Of a DNA stretch of 64,000 nucleotides, positions 18,960 through 29,261 are shown one piece after another. Below the pieces are notes generated by a model. That model did no database searches. It saw only the letters and a program-made list of their open reading frames with translations, and was not told the DNA's origin. The stretch comes from an uncultured Acidobacteriia bacterium (GTDB lineage: Bacteria; Acidobacteriota; Terriglobia; Bryobacterales; Bryobacteraceae). Numbering within the stretch: position 1 is the stretch's first letter; every line of letters starts with the position of its first letter. Location of the stretch: contig CAIVVT010000292.1 in NCBI GenBank assembly GCA_903909435.1, positions 52,985 to 116,984 of the forward strand. The letters run 5' to 3'. The position numbers and the translations under genes were made by a program.

Positions 18960-19889
18960 CTAACGCAGCGCCAGCATCCGTTCGACCGGGAGGCGGGCCC
19001 GTTCCAGGATCTCCGCGGAGAGTTCCACGCGGGGATCGAGATTCAATAGCGCGTCGCGCAGCTTCTCAAGCGTATTGCGCTTCATGTAGGGACACTCGCT
19101 GCAGTTGCAGTTCTCGTTGGCCACGAAGTGGAACTGCTTGGCGGGTGCGAGCTTTTCGAGCGAGTGGCGCACCCCGCTTTCGGTCATCACGATGAATTCC
19201 GAGGCGGAATGCTTGACGCACCAGTCGATAATCGCCGAAGTCGATCCGATAAAGTCCGACATCCGCAGCACTTCAGCCGGGCACTCGGGGTGCGATGCGA
19301 CCAGCGCATTGGGGTACTCGCTGCGGGCACTGAGCACTCTGCGCGCCGGGAACGTGGCGTGAACGATGCAGGCCCCCTGCCAGATCTTCATGTTCTCGCG
19401 CCCCGTCTGCTGCTTCACGTAGTTGCCTAGGTTGAGGTCGGGTAGAAACAGAATGGGCTGCCCGGCGGGAATCGAATTCACCACGTCCACGGCGTTGCGG
19501 GACGTGCAGATGATATCGCTCTCGGCCTTCACTTCGATGCTGGTGTTGATGTAGCTGACCACCACGTGGCCTGGGTTACGGGCTTTCCAGGCGCGCAGTT
19601 GGTCCACCGGGCAGGCGTCCACCAGACTGCAGCCTGCGTCGCGATCGGGGACTACGACCACCTTGGACGGATTCAGCAGTTTCGCCGTCTCGGCCATGAA
19701 CCAGACGCCGCAAAAGGCGATCACCTGACCGTCGAAGCTCTGCGCCCTGCGGGCCAGCTCGAGACTGTCCCCAATGGCGTCGGCGACTTCCTGGATCTCG
19801 CTTTCCTGATAATGGTGCGCGAGCAGCATCGCGCCTCGTTCGCGCTTTAATTCGAGGATCTCGTCAACCAGACTGCTCGTAGTAATCAT
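18960..19889 (-). CDS. nadA: Quinolinate synthase NadA
   Basis: The 309-residue enzyme condenses iminoaspartate with dihydroxyacetone phosphate to give quinolinate for NAD synthesis. The typical start is ILELKRERGAMLLAHHYQ. Its three 4Fe-4S ligands are expected at the Cys of FCGVWFMAE, the Cys of GACIVHATFP and a Cys of NCNCSECPYM. The segment NTSIEVKAESDIICTSRNA is family-diagnostic. No nadB or nadC is in the window. It forms a probable operon with moaA. The upstream gap of 121 bases to rapZ leaves room for its own promoter. Confidence 0.96.
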   Translation of the reverse strand: MITTSSLVDEILELKRERGAMLLAHHYQESEIQEVADAIGDSLELARRAQSFDGQVIAFCGVWFMAETAKLLNPSKVVVVPDRDAGCSLVDACPVDQLRAWKARNPGHVVVSYINTSIEVKAESDIICTSRNAVDVVNSIPAGQPILFLPDLNLGNYVKQQTGRENMKIWQGACIVHATFPARRVLSARSEYPNALVASHPECPAEVLRMSDFIGSTSAIIDWCVKHSASEFIVMTESGVRHSLEKLAPAKQFHFVANENCNCSECPYMKRNTLEKLRDALLNLDPRVELSAEILERARLPVERMLALR

Positions 19890-20010
19890 GAACCCAGACG
19901 TCTCTAACTTGATTCTAACAGTGCTGTTTCAAATGGATGCGACGCCCAGCCGGATGGAACTCCACAATGGCGGACGGCACTGGTTCAGCGGGCTGACCTT
20001 GCGCCCTGCT

Positions 20011-20934
20011 CTACTTCGATTTCGGTTCCTTGTCGATGTCGCGATGCGAAATGCGCACCGGGTAGCCGGCATCTTGCAGATAGTGGGCGATTTCCTCCGC
20101 CATCATGACGGACCGGTGCCGCCCGCCGGTACACCCGAATGCGATGGTGAGATACGCCTTGCCCTCCGCCACGTAGTGTGGCAGGAGGAAATCGAGCATT
20201 TCCTCGGTGAGCTTCAGGAATTCGCCCGTCTGGGCAAACCCTCGAATGTAGCGGGCGACCCGGGCGTTCTTGCCCGAAAGCGGCTTGAACTCCGGCACAT
20301 AGTTCGGATTGGGCAGGAAGCGAACGTCCCAGACAAGGTCGCTCTCGGGCGGGACGCCGTGCCGGAATCCGAAGCTCACCACGGCGATACGGAGTGAGGC
20401 GTCGCTGGTGGCCGAGAACGCCTCCCCGATCATCTTGCGCAACTGCGGCGAGCTTAAGTCCGAGGTGACGATCACCTGATCGGCCATGTCGCGGATGGCC
20501 TCAAGCTGCTTCCGTTCAGCCTGGACGTTCGAGAGCACGCTGCCTGCCCCTAGCGGGTGAGGACGGCGCGTCTCGCTGAAGCGCCGTACCAGAGCCTCGT
20601 CGTCGGCGTCCAGAAACAGCAGGCAGGTCCGCAGAGTCAGGCGCAAGCGGGCGTAGATCTCCGGAAACTTGCTGATCAGGTCGCCTTCCCGGATGTCAAC
20701 GACGATGGCTGCGCGCCGGATGGTGGCCGATTCGGTCACGAGCCGGGCGAACGTCTCAAGCAACGCCATGGGGAGGTTGTCCACGGCGTAGTAACCCAGA
20801 TCCTCCAGCGTTTTCAGTACGGTGCCCTTGCCGGAGCCGCTGACTCCCGTGATGATGAAAAGCTCGGGCCGCGCACCAAGCCCCTTGGCCGCCGTCTCTT
20901 CAATCGGAACCGGGGCTCGCCGCCGTTTTGCCAT
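20011..20934 (-). CDS. rapZ: RNase adapter / nucleotide-binding protein RapZ
   Basis: The 307-residue protein has a Walker A (IITGVSGSGKGTVLKTLEDL) followed by the diagnostic YYAVDNLP. The C-terminal block is TIAFGCTGGRHRSVMMAEEI. In E. coli RapZ directs RNase E to the GlmZ small RNA and so controls glucosamine 6-phosphate synthesis. The homologue YvcJ in Gram-positives binds nucleotides without that sRNA, and no GlmZ or GlmY is visible here. The start is 11 bases after the hpf stop. The extra basic N terminus (MAKRRRAPVP) is not part of the family core. Confidence 0.95.
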   Translation of the reverse strand: MAKRRRAPVPIEETAAKGLGARPELFIITGVSGSGKGTVLKTLEDLGYYAVDNLPMALLETFARLVTESATIRRAAIVVDIREGDLISKFPEIYARLRLTLRTCLLFLDADDEALVRRFSETRRPHPLGAGSVLSNVQAERKQLEAIRDMADQVIVTSDLSSPQLRKMIGEAFSATSDASLRIAVVSFGFRHGVPPESDLVWDVRFLPNPNYVPEFKPLSGKNARVARYIRGFAQTGEFLKLTEEMLDFLLPHYVAEGKAYLTIAFGCTGGRHRSVMMAEEIAHYLQDAGYPVRISHRDIDKEPKSK

Positions 20935-20945
20935 GCGCTAGCGTC

Positions 20946-21551
20946 TCACGCTTCCACCAGATCGATTTTGCCGTCGCGGCGGCGGATCAGCACGCGCACC
21001 CGATCGGTTTCCGAGTCCCGATAAGCGATGTAGTCCTGGCCGCCCTCGAGCGCCATCATCGCCTCGTCCACCGTCATCGGCTTGCCGCCGTCGCGGGAGG
21101 CCTGAACGACCTGGGCAGGTTTCGACGCCGCTTTGCCCTTCTGCTTTTTCGCCGGAGCCTTGGCCGTCTTGGCGGCCTTAGCCGCTTTGGCTGGCGCCGG
21201 ACTCGCGTCGGCTATGGTCACGCCGGTAGTGCGTGCCTTGCGCGTAGGCGTTTCACGCTTTGAGTCGCGCCATTTCTCGCGGCTCTTCAGCGCCTGTCGC
21301 TCGACGTTCTCCACGGCTTCCATCAGCGCCGTAAACTGGTCTACACCCGCGCCTTCACCGATCATGGTCTGATCGTAGAAATTCACGCGGACTTCCGCCA
21401 TTTGTCGATGGCGTTGTGAGGACAAAGCGACCTGGGCGGCCTTCTCCCCATTGCGCTCGATGAGCTTCGACAGCCGCGCGAACGCGGTTGCGAGCTTGCG
21501 CTCCTGGGTTGGCGCCAACTTCTCCTGTTTTCCTGTGAAGGTGATTCTCAT
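20946..21551 (-). CDS. hpf: Ribosome hibernation promoting factor, long form
   Basis: A 201-residue protein. The N-terminal beta-alpha domain (MRITFTGKQEKLAPTQERKL..., about residues 1-100) binds the 30S decoding region. The C-terminal domain (about 145-201, TVDEAMMALEGGQDYIAYRD) mediates dimerisation of 70S ribosomes into 100S particles in long HPFs. The linker between them is strikingly Ala/Lys rich (about residues 115-140). Its place between rpoN and rapZ matches the classical rpoN-hpf neighbourhood. A 49-base gap separates it from rpoN and 11 bases from rapZ. No hpf-specific promoter is obvious. Confidence 0.93.
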   Translation of the reverse strand: MRITFTGKQEKLAPTQERKLATAFARLSKLIERNGEKAAQVALSSQRHRQMAEVRVNFYDQTMIGEGAGVDQFTALMEAVENVERQALKSREKWRDSKRETPTRKARTTGVTIADASPAPAKAAKAAKTAKAPAKKQKGKAASKPAQVVQASRDGGKPMTVDEAMMALEGGQDYIAYRDSETDRVRVLIRRRDGKIDLVEA

Positions 21552-21600
21552 GGAGTGCCTTTCTCCTCGATTACACCGGACAAATCGGTCTGTCCAGCGT

Positions 21601-23172
21601 TTAATTCCGCACGCGGCGATGATGTGTGGAAGGGATCCGCAGGTCCTCGCGGTACTTGGCGACGGTGCGTCGTGTGACGTCGATGCCCAGTTCCTTCAGA
21701 CGCGCGGCGATATGATCGTCGGTTAAGGGCTTTGCGGAGTCTTCTTCGTCAATCATCTTCTTGACCATGCGCTTCAAAGTCTGCAGCGGGATTCCACCCC
21801 CAGAGGGCCCTTGCACGGCCTCGGAGAAGAAATACCGCAGCTCAAACACGCCTTGCGGTGTGTGAACATACTTGCTCGACACCGCGCGGCTCACCGTGGA
21901 GGGGTGGACGCCCACCTCTTCCGCGACTTCCTTGATCATCAGCGGGCGCAAGGCGTCGGCGCCCTGCTCCAGGAATTCGACTTGCCGTCGAACGATGGCC
22001 TGGCAGACTCGCAAGATCGTCTGACGCCGCTGCTCGATGTTTCGAATGAGCTGGAGCGCCGAATTGAATCGCTCCCGAACGTAGTTGCGCGTCGTCTTAT
22101 CTGAACTGTTGTCGGGCTCGAGCATGCGGCGATAGCTGCCGTTCAGCCGCAATTGGGGGACGTCCTCGTCGGAGAGTTGGACTACCCACACATCGCCGTC
22201 CTTGAAGATCTCGACGTCTGGCTCCACTTCCCGCGCGCCCGGACCGGAATACCGCAGCCCCGGCTTCGGGTCCAGCTTCCGGATGACTTCCAGTGCGATC
22301 TGGATGTGTTCCTGGGGACGTCCTAGGAGTTTTGCCAACTCCTTGACGCTCCGGGATTCGACGAGCTTGAGATGGTTCTCGACGATCTGCCAGGCCACGC
22401 CGCCCTTTGCATTGCGGCTCTCCAGTTGCAGCAGCAGACACTCCTGCAAAGACCGTGCTCCGACGCCGGCAGGGTCGCACGTTTGGACCGCTTTCAGCGC
22501 GGCCTCCAGATCGCCCACTGCCAACCCATCCCGGGAGGCGATTTCCTCAATCGGCGTGGAGAGGTATCCGGTATCCTCCAGATTCCCGATGATGGAGTCT
22601 GCAGCATCCCGCACCGCCGGGGGCAACACGATCATGGCCAACTGGCTCATCAGGTGCGAGGTCAGCGTTACCGGTGAAGACAGGAAGAACTCGAAACCCG
22701 GCTTGTCGGAATCGTCGGCCGCCTGGCTGCGGAAACCCGGCTCATTGAAATCGCGGAAGAAATCGTCCAGATCGACCTGGCCGAACGCGTCCTCAACTCC
22801 TGGTGCAGCGTCAGCCACGGGTTCAATCGCGGCTACCTCGGCCTCGGCGCTGGCGCCGGCCTGCTCAACGGGGTCTGTTTCGGTTTCGTAGGCGGATTGA
22901 AGCGCGTCCTTCGTCAGCTTCAGGAGCTCGTTGTCCACCTGATTGGGGTCGCGATCCTGGGTTTCCAGAAGCACCTGGAGTTCGGCGGGGGTCAGCTCAT
23001 CGCCGCCCTCGCCCACCTCTTCAAGTAGCGGGTTCTGCGCGATCTCCTCGGCAATCATGTCCTTCAACTCCAGGCGATTGAGCTGGAGTATCCGGACCAT
23101 CTGCATGAGGGCAGGGGTCAGGATCTGCTTTTGCCTGAGAACGATCTGCAGTTTGTGCGAGATCGGGTTCAT
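21601..23172 (-). CDS. rpoN: RNA polymerase sigma-54 factor RpoN
   Basis: A 523-residue sigma-54. Region I is Gln/Leu rich (KLQIVLRQKQILTPALMQMV), followed by an acidic region II, the core-binding domain, a helix-turn-helix (EVAEEVGVHPSTVSRAVSSK) and the RpoN box near the C terminus (TRRTVAKYREDLRIPSTHHR). It directs transcription from -24/-12 promoters and needs an AAA+ activator, none of which is in the window. The gene follows lptB after 96 bases and precedes hpf. The usual proteobacterial neighbour ptsN is absent. Confidence 0.97.
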   Translation of the reverse strand: MNPISHKLQIVLRQKQILTPALMQMVRILQLNRLELKDMIAEEIAQNPLLEEVGEGGDELTPAELQVLLETQDRDPNQVDNELLKLTKDALQSAYETETDPVEQAGASAEAEVAAIEPVADAAPGVEDAFGQVDLDDFFRDFNEPGFRSQAADDSDKPGFEFFLSSPVTLTSHLMSQLAMIVLPPAVRDAADSIIGNLEDTGYLSTPIEEIASRDGLAVGDLEAALKAVQTCDPAGVGARSLQECLLLQLESRNAKGGVAWQIVENHLKLVESRSVKELAKLLGRPQEHIQIALEVIRKLDPKPGLRYSGPGAREVEPDVEIFKDGDVWVVQLSDEDVPQLRLNGSYRRMLEPDNSSDKTTRNYVRERFNSALQLIRNIEQRRQTILRVCQAIVRRQVEFLEQGADALRPLMIKEVAEEVGVHPSTVSRAVSSKYVHTPQGVFELRYFFSEAVQGPSGGGIPLQTLKRMVKKMIDEEDSAKPLTDDHIAARLKELGIDVTRRTVAKYREDLRIPSTHHRRVRN

Positions 23173-23268
23173 CCTGTGGTCAATGATACCACTCGTCGGC
23201 CGGATTCAAGCGCCTAGAAGAGCTTCACTATCAAAGGTTTAACGGCGGCCCTTTCGCCGGACACCGGC

Positions 23269-24060
23269 TTAGCGCCCGAAACTGAACCCCTCGCCAAGGT
23301 ACACTTTCCGGACTTCCGCATCAAGAGCGAGCTGTTCGGGAGTGCCGGCGCGGAAGATCCGGCCGTTGTTGATGATATAGGCCCGGTCCGTCACGGCCAG
23401 CGTTTCCCGCACGTTGTGATCCGTGATCAGGATGCCTATGCCGCCCAGTTTGAGGTTGGCGATGATTTTCTGCAGTTCAAGCACCTGGATCGGGTCTATC
23501 CCCGAGAACGGCTCGTCCAGAAGGAGGAATTGGGGCCGGATTACGAGTGAACGCGCAATCTCGACCCTGCGGCGCTCTCCACCAGAGAGCATGTAGCCTT
23601 TGTTCTTGCGGACCTTTTCGAGGCCCATCTGCTCCAGGAGCATTTCCAGGCGTTCCCGGCGCTGACGCCCGTTCAACGACAGCGTCTCCAGAATCGCCAT
23701 CAGGTTGTCTTCCACGGAGAGCTTGCGGAAGACCGAAGCCTCCTGCGGGAGGTAGCTGATGCCGACTCGAGCGCGCTCGTACATGGCGAGGTTTGTGATA
23801 TCCCGGTCATCCAGGAACACGCGTCCGGCGTCGGGCGTGATCAACCCGACAATGATGTAGAAGGACGTGGTTTTGCCTGCCCCGTTCGGCCCTAACAGGC
23901 CCACGACCTCACCGGTCTGGACCGAAACAGAAACCCCGTCTACTACCCGCCGGCCCTGGTAGGATTTCGATAACTCGGCGGCCCTCAGGCTGCCGCGCGG
24001 AACCGGGACGTTGCCGGGCTCCCGGCTGGAGTGTGCACCCACGTCAACGATTATCCTCAA
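23269..24060 (-). CDS. lptB: LPS export ABC transporter ATPase LptB
   Basis: The ATP-binding cassette shows Walker [13 protein letters not shown], the Q-loop segment [13 protein letters not shown], the signature [15 protein letters not shown], Walker [15 protein letters not shown] and the H-loop [25 protein letters not shown] with the PQE Q-loop is diagnostic of LptB rather than other ABC ATPases. It powers LPS extraction from the inner membrane with LptF/LptG, which are not in the window. The first about 25 residues (to [10 protein letters not shown]) are an extension, so an internal start is possible. It lies 415 bases after lptCA, an unusually long gap that contains the possible RNA on the other strand. 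Confidence 0.95.
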   Translation of the reverse strand: MRIIVDVGAHSSREPGNVPVPRGSLRAAELSKSYQGRRVVDGVSVSVQTGEVVGLLGPNGAGKTTSFYIIVGLITPDAGRVFLDDRDITNLAMYERARVGISYLPQEASVFRKLSVEDNLMAILETLSLNGRQRRERLEMLLEQMGLEKVRKNKGYMLSGGERRRVEIARSLVIRPQFLLLDEPFSGIDPIQVLELQKIIANLKLGGIGILITDHNVRETLAVTDRAYIINNGRIFRAGTPEQLALDAEVRKVYLGEGFSFGR

Positions 24061-24189
24061 TTCTCGACGGTCGCCCCCAAGTGTCGAGATTTTTGACGAT
24101 CCTATATTTTTCTTCCCACTATCAGCCCTTTACCAGCAGACGCGCATTTCGCCCGCTTCCCCGAATACAGTAAGGGACGAAGTTGCGGA

Positions 24190-24462
24190 GAACTGAGCGG
24201 CCTCGAGTTCCTATTGCCCCGTCCAATTGGGGGACTCGGGTGCCGTGCGGTTTGCCATCCGTGACTGGGGTAGGTGCGCTTCAGCGGAACCTCGTCTGGT
24301 AACCGGCTCTGACTACGCCTGTGGTCTCACCCTGGCCGGGATCCGGAAGGTGCATCGTGGGCGGTTCGCCCCCGTCCTGATGCGGGAGCACATTCAGTGC
24401 TTCGTGGTCTTCGCCAGAAGGCAACTCCCGGGGCGGGCACCGCCGCGCCCGCCCTCTTTTTT
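24190..24462 (+). ncRNA. Possible structured non-coding RNA, unclassified
   Basis: No protein gene explains this stretch, yet on the plus strand it ends in an intrinsic terminator and can form several helices. CTCGAGTTC (24202-24210) pairs with GGACTCGGG (24232-24240), with two G-T pairs. GCATC (24352-24356) pairs with GATGC (24379-24383) and encloses GGGCG/CGCCC (24359-24363/24367-24371). AGCAC (24387-24391) pairs with GTGCT (24397-24401). It fits no class I could recognise; I compared it by eye with 6S, SRP, RNase P and tmRNA signatures. It lies antisense to the lpt-rpoN transcription unit. The 5' end is approximate. Confidence 0.4.
24431..24462 (+). terminator. Plus-strand intrinsic terminator without an upstream gene
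   Basis: GGGCGGGC (24431-24438) pairs perfectly with GCCCGCCC (24447-24454), and TCTTTTTTCG follows. The T-run lies on the plus strand, yet the flanking genes are both on the minus strand. It therefore either ends a plus-strand RNA or blocks antisense transcription into lptCA. Confidence 0.7.
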
Positions 24463-24475
24463 CGTCCCGGGACTC

Positions 24476-26905
24476 CTACTTCTTCGGCTCCTTGACCGAC
24501 TTGCTCAACACGCGATCCTTGGTTTCCGCGGTCTCGACCAGCATCCGGTCTTCCCGCGAGAACCAAGTGATCTTCGGTCCTCGGGTTATGCCGCGTTGTG
24601 AGTCGCTGGCTTCGGGCTGCCCGCCCGCCAGCACCATCCGCTCTTCTCCCAGATAGTACTCGGCGTGTTCGCTACGCCCGCGCCGGACGCGGCCCGGTGG
24701 CTTCTGCAGAATTTCCACTGCCCCATCCGCCTCCAGGTGTTCCAGTTGTGTTTCTGCCCCTCCGCCGTGCTTCGGGACCTCTTCGAAGAAGGTCTTCAGA
24801 TAGCGCGAGCGAACGTCCAGTCCGGCACGCTCCAAGTGGACATTGTCACGATAGAAGCCCTGCTTGAGCTTCCCTTCGTAGGTGAACTCGGGCGCTGAGA
24901 CTACTGAGAAGCCGCGCGCCGTGCCGCCTGCGGCCGCCTTCTTTTGCTGGCCCTGGGCCTGCCCCGTCTGCGCCGGTGCGCCGGCATCGGGGCTTCCGGA
25001 CGAATTTGAATCGGCGACGCGGGTAACCACGTCCCCGCGCGCTTCCAGCCTTTGAGCCTCCCGGTCGATGAAGACCTCCCGTCCCTGGATGCGCGTGGAG
25101 CCCTGCCAGAGCACAGCATCACCTGTGTAACGGAGCTTGTGGTTCCGGTCCCAACTGGTCATCTCCGCGGCGCGGGCCATCAAGGGCTGATCCCCTCCGA
25201 TGAGGCCGCCATCGGCTGGGTCTTTAGCGGTCTTAGTTGCCTTCAGATCCTTGGGATCTTTGTGATCGGGCAGATGCGTTGAGGCGACCTTGCCTTTTGC
25301 GAAGGTGGTTCCCGACTTCTGGTCGATCCGGATCTCGTCCGCATCCGTCGATCCGGCCTCGTCCCAGGCCCGGGCCCGGCCACGCAGCAGGATTACGCCG
25401 TTGGTCTCGTCCATCTGCGCCGTATCGGACTTGGCTCGCCTTGTCTCTTCCTCGTACTCAAAACCTCCGCTTTGATCCAGCGCCGTCACCTGGCCGCGCG
25501 CATCGAAATGCGCCTCCAGTTCATCGCTACGGGTCAGTGTGATGGTCGGGGGCTTGGGTTGGGCGCCGCGCACCGGCTTGGCCGGTGTTTCGGTCTTCGT
25601 GACCGCCTTGCTGGCTCGAAAATCGCGGATTATATTCTGCTTTCCGTACCATACGGTCATCCGTTCGGCATCCAATTGGCGCTTACGGTCACCCGGCTTA
25701 GCCGGGAGAAACTCAAGCCGGCCAGGAGTCAGAGTGCGGGCCTCGTCGATTTCCTGACCGCCTGGTTTCATGTTCAGCTCAAGCTTCTCGCTGGTCAGGA
25801 TCTTGGGGCCCTGCTGCGACGAAGGCTTGTCTCGTCCGCCCGCTTTGCCTGGGGCTTTGCCGGCGTCATCGTCCACCGTCTGAGGGTGCAGCGCCGGATG
25901 CGATTCGATGCGGCCCTGGCCGGTCGCCAATGCGTGACTCAACTGGCTCTCACGCTGCGCTGCGACGAAATCCAGGTCGAGCCGCTGGCCGGTCATCACC
26001 GTCTCCCCGCTAGCGTCTTTGGACACCAGGCGAGCCGCATCCACCCCTTCCATTCTGTGAATGAGGTCGTTGTCGTCGAACCAGATCTTCAAATGCTGGG
26101 CCCCGAAATCGACTCGACGCTTTGGCAACTCATCAGTCCCTTGCGCGGGACTGGTCTCCACGGTCTCGATCTTGCCTTCGGCCAACTCAACAAGCGTGTC
26201 TCCGCCGTCGACGCTCAGGGTTCCGCGCTTCAGTTTCACGGGCCCCCGGAGTTGAACTCGTTGGTCCTGCTCGCGGTATGTCGCGTGCGCGGCGTCGAGG
26301 TCCATTGGCGCTCCGCCGCCCCTGCCCTTCCAGTGCATCTTCACCGCGGTGTCCAACTGGATTGCGTGGACGCCCGGATCGTAGCTCGCCCCGACGCCCT
26401 CGCCCTCGCCCCCGTCGAATTCAAACGTGGCGTGCCGCTCGGTCCAAGCCTTCTGCGATTTCGAGTCGTAGTTTACGCCGGAGCTGTGGATGATCATCTT
26501 CTTCGGGGGGTCGCCGCCGGCAATTGGCAAGCGCATCCGGATCTCCACAGCTCCGTCGGCGAAGAGCTGGCCGCTGGCCGGGTCGAAGATGGCCGCAGCG
26601 CTGTTGATCAGGTCGTAAGTGCCTGCCGTGGTATTGCGGATCTCCAACTGCACCCCGTTCAGAAGCACCGTGGACGGTTCGTGGATCTGCCGGAAGCTGC
26701 GGGCGCGCAAGCGCACTTGCACATCGTTCTGGCGAATCTCCCATTCCCACATGTCGGCGGTAGCGCTGGTGTTGGCAGGTAAGGGTGGAGATGATTGGGG
26801 ACGGCGGCGAGTGAGTTCCTGACGCCGCAGCAGGAAGATTGCCGCCACCGCGACGCTGAGGATCAGGATGGCGAGCAGCAGAAACCAGCGGGCTCGCCGG
26901 AACAT
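24476..26905 (-). CDS. LptC-LptA-like fusion, LPS transport periplasmic protein
   Basis: The 809-residue protein starts at the ATG at 26905, just before an N-terminal membrane anchor (RARWFLLLAILILSVAVAAIF). A further 39-base upstream extension is less likely. After the anchor comes an LptC-like part (about residues 50-330), then repeated OstA/LptA-like beta-strand stretches up to about 790, such as GDTLVELAEGKIE, RIQGREVFIDREAQRLEARG and DVRSRYLKTFFEEVP. Linkers rich in Lys, Pro and Gly separate them. In E. coli LptC (191 residues) and LptA (185) are separate. This long form could act as its own periplasmic bridge for LPS. It lies upstream of lptB on the same strand. Confidence 0.75.
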   Translation of the reverse strand: MFRRARWFLLLAILILSVAVAAIFLLRRQELTRRRPQSSPPLPANTSATADMWEWEIRQNDVQVRLRARSFRQIHEPSTVLLNGVQLEIRNTTAGTYDLINSAAAIFDPASGQLFADGAVEIRMRLPIAGGDPPKKMIIHSSGVNYDSKSQKAWTERHATFEFDGGEGEGVGASYDPGVHAIQLDTAVKMHWKGRGGGAPMDLDAAHATYREQDQRVQLRGPVKLKRGTLSVDGGDTLVELAEGKIETVETSPAQGTDELPKRRVDFGAQHLKIWFDDNDLIHRMEGVDAARLVSKDASGETVMTGQRLDLDFVAAQRESQLSHALATGQGRIESHPALHPQTVDDDAGKAPGKAGGRDKPSSQQGPKILTSEKLELNMKPGGQEIDEARTLTPGRLEFLPAKPGDRKRQLDAERMTVWYGKQNIIRDFRASKAVTKTETPAKPVRGAQPKPPTITLTRSDELEAHFDARGQVTALDQSGGFEYEEETRRAKSDTAQMDETNGVILLRGRARAWDEAGSTDADEIRIDQKSGTTFAKGKVASTHLPDHKDPKDLKATKTAKDPADGGLIGGDQPLMARAAEMTSWDRNHKLRYTGDAVLWQGSTRIQGREVFIDREAQRLEARGDVVTRVADSNSSGSPDAGAPAQTGQAQGQQKKAAAGGTARGFSVVSAPEFTYEGKLKQGFYRDNVHLERAGLDVRSRYLKTFFEEVPKHGGGAETQLEHLEADGAVEILQKPPGRVRRGRSEHAEYYLGEERMVLAGGQPEASDSQRGITRGPKITWFSREDRMLVETAETKDRVLSKSVKEPKK

Positions 26906-27077
26906 GATTTCAGAATAGCATCGCCATTGCGTGCCACACGGCACTGGCCCGTCGAATCTTTAGCGAACAATACTCATATTTTCTTCCATGCGCCTCGCGC
27001 CGAGTGTTGCGAGATGCCCGACGCGTTTCCAGTCAACAGAAATATTTCCTTTGTTTTTAAATGTTTGCAGAGAGATA

Positions 27078-27107
27078 TTGTCACTCCTCGCCAGAGTGTG
27101 CTAATAC
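27078..27107 (+). promoter_or_regulatory. CIRCE operator overlapping the groESL promoter
   Basis: The arms TTGTCACTC (27078-27086) and GTGTGCTAA (27096-27104) are separated by exactly 9 bases, matching the CIRCE consensus TTAGCACTC-N9-GAGTGCTAA at 7/9 and 8/9 positions. CIRCE is the HrcA repressor site of groESL and dnaK operons. A sigma-70-type promoter overlaps it: TTGTCA (27078-27083), 18 bases, TAATAC (27102-27107). HrcA would therefore block polymerase directly and be relieved on heat shock. hrcA itself is not in the window. Confidence 0.85.
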
Positions 27108-27141
27108 AGTAGGCGTGTCTGGTTAGCGGCCAGACCGGGTT

Positions 27142-27168
27142 CTGGTGTCCGGCCTTCGGGCCGACCAG
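27142..27168 (+). other. Leader hairpin with UUCG loop upstream of groES
   Basis: In the transcribed leader, CGGCC (27150-27154) and GGCCG (27159-27163) close a TTCG tetraloop. The stem extends through CTGGT (27142-27146) and ACCAG (27164-27168), with a 3-base bulge. A second small stem, TCTGG/CCAGA (27118-27122/27130-27134), precedes it. Such 5' hairpins usually stabilise mRNA. Confidence 0.6.
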
Positions 27169-27248
27169 GCTCTGGCAAACGGCAAATCAGCCAGGCTGGA
27201 TCCCTAATTGAGTTCCAGGATCGAAACCAACCGGAGGTTCTGAAAATT

Positions 27249-27554
27249 ATGCAAATTCGTCCCCTGTACGACCGGCTCGTTGTGCGCCGGATTGAGCAGA
27301 AAGAAAGCGTGCAAAACGGGATCATCATCCCCGACACGGCGAAAGAGAAGCCCCAGGAAGCGGAAGTCATGGCCGTTGGCCGTGGAAAGCGCCTGGAGGA
27401 TGGGACGGTGGTCAGCCTTGACGTGAAGGTCGGCGACCGGATCCTTTTCGGCAAATACAGCGGCAGCGAGATCAAGCTTGACGGCGAAGAGTACCTGATC
27501 CTTCGTGAAGACGAAGTGCTCGGCGTGCTCGATCCGGTCGCAGTCGCAAAGTAG
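27249..27554 (+). CDS. groES: Co-chaperonin GroES
   Basis: A 101-residue GroES that starts [16 protein letters not shown]. The mobile loop [19 protein letters not shown] binds GroEL, and the C-terminal half contains [27 protein letters not shown] lies 12 bases before the ATG. Seven copies cap the GroEL ring and close the folding chamber. The gene is first in the CIRCE-controlled operon, 47 bases before groEL. Confidence 0.98.
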   Translation: MQIRPLYDRLVVRRIEQKESVQNGIIIPDTAKEKPQEAEVMAVGRGKRLEDGTVVSLDVKVGDRILFGKYSGSEIKLDGEEYLILREDEVLGVLDPVAVAK

Positions 27555-27598
27555 GGCGCTCGCGAACGAGTGCTCCCCGTCCAACATTAGGAGTTTGA

Positions 27599-29239
<1,641 letters not shown>

Positions 29240-29261
29240 ACAGTCCCCGTCAGGTCAGGCA

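Larger units (their letters stand above)
24061..24475. other. lptCA-lptB gap with a possible structured RNA
   Basis: The 415-base space has no protein frame with family resemblance. The possible RNA and its terminator (listed separately) cover 24190-24462. The remaining about 130 bases next to lptB are AT-richer (CCTATATTTTTCTTCC around 24110) and could hold the lptB promoter. Confidence 0.5.
26906..27248. other. Divergent promoter region, lptCA and groES
   Basis: This 343-base divergent region separates lptCA (minus) from groES (plus). It contains the CIRCE operator and promoter at 27078-27107 and leader hairpins at 27118-27134 and 27142-27168. An AT-rich stretch (26970-27070) precedes the operator and may hold the promoter of lptCA on the other strand. 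Confidence 0.6.

Noticed and set aside
24343..24350. CCGGAAGG, which recalls the conserved SRP RNA loop.
   Set aside because: The following bases do not give the GAAGCAGC part of the SRP consensus, and the paired stem is missing, so I left the RNA unclassified.
25472..26782. A 436-residue open frame antisense to the LptC-LptA fusion.
   Set aside because: High GC makes long antisense frames frequent. The minus gene has anchor and repeat structure and the shadow has none.
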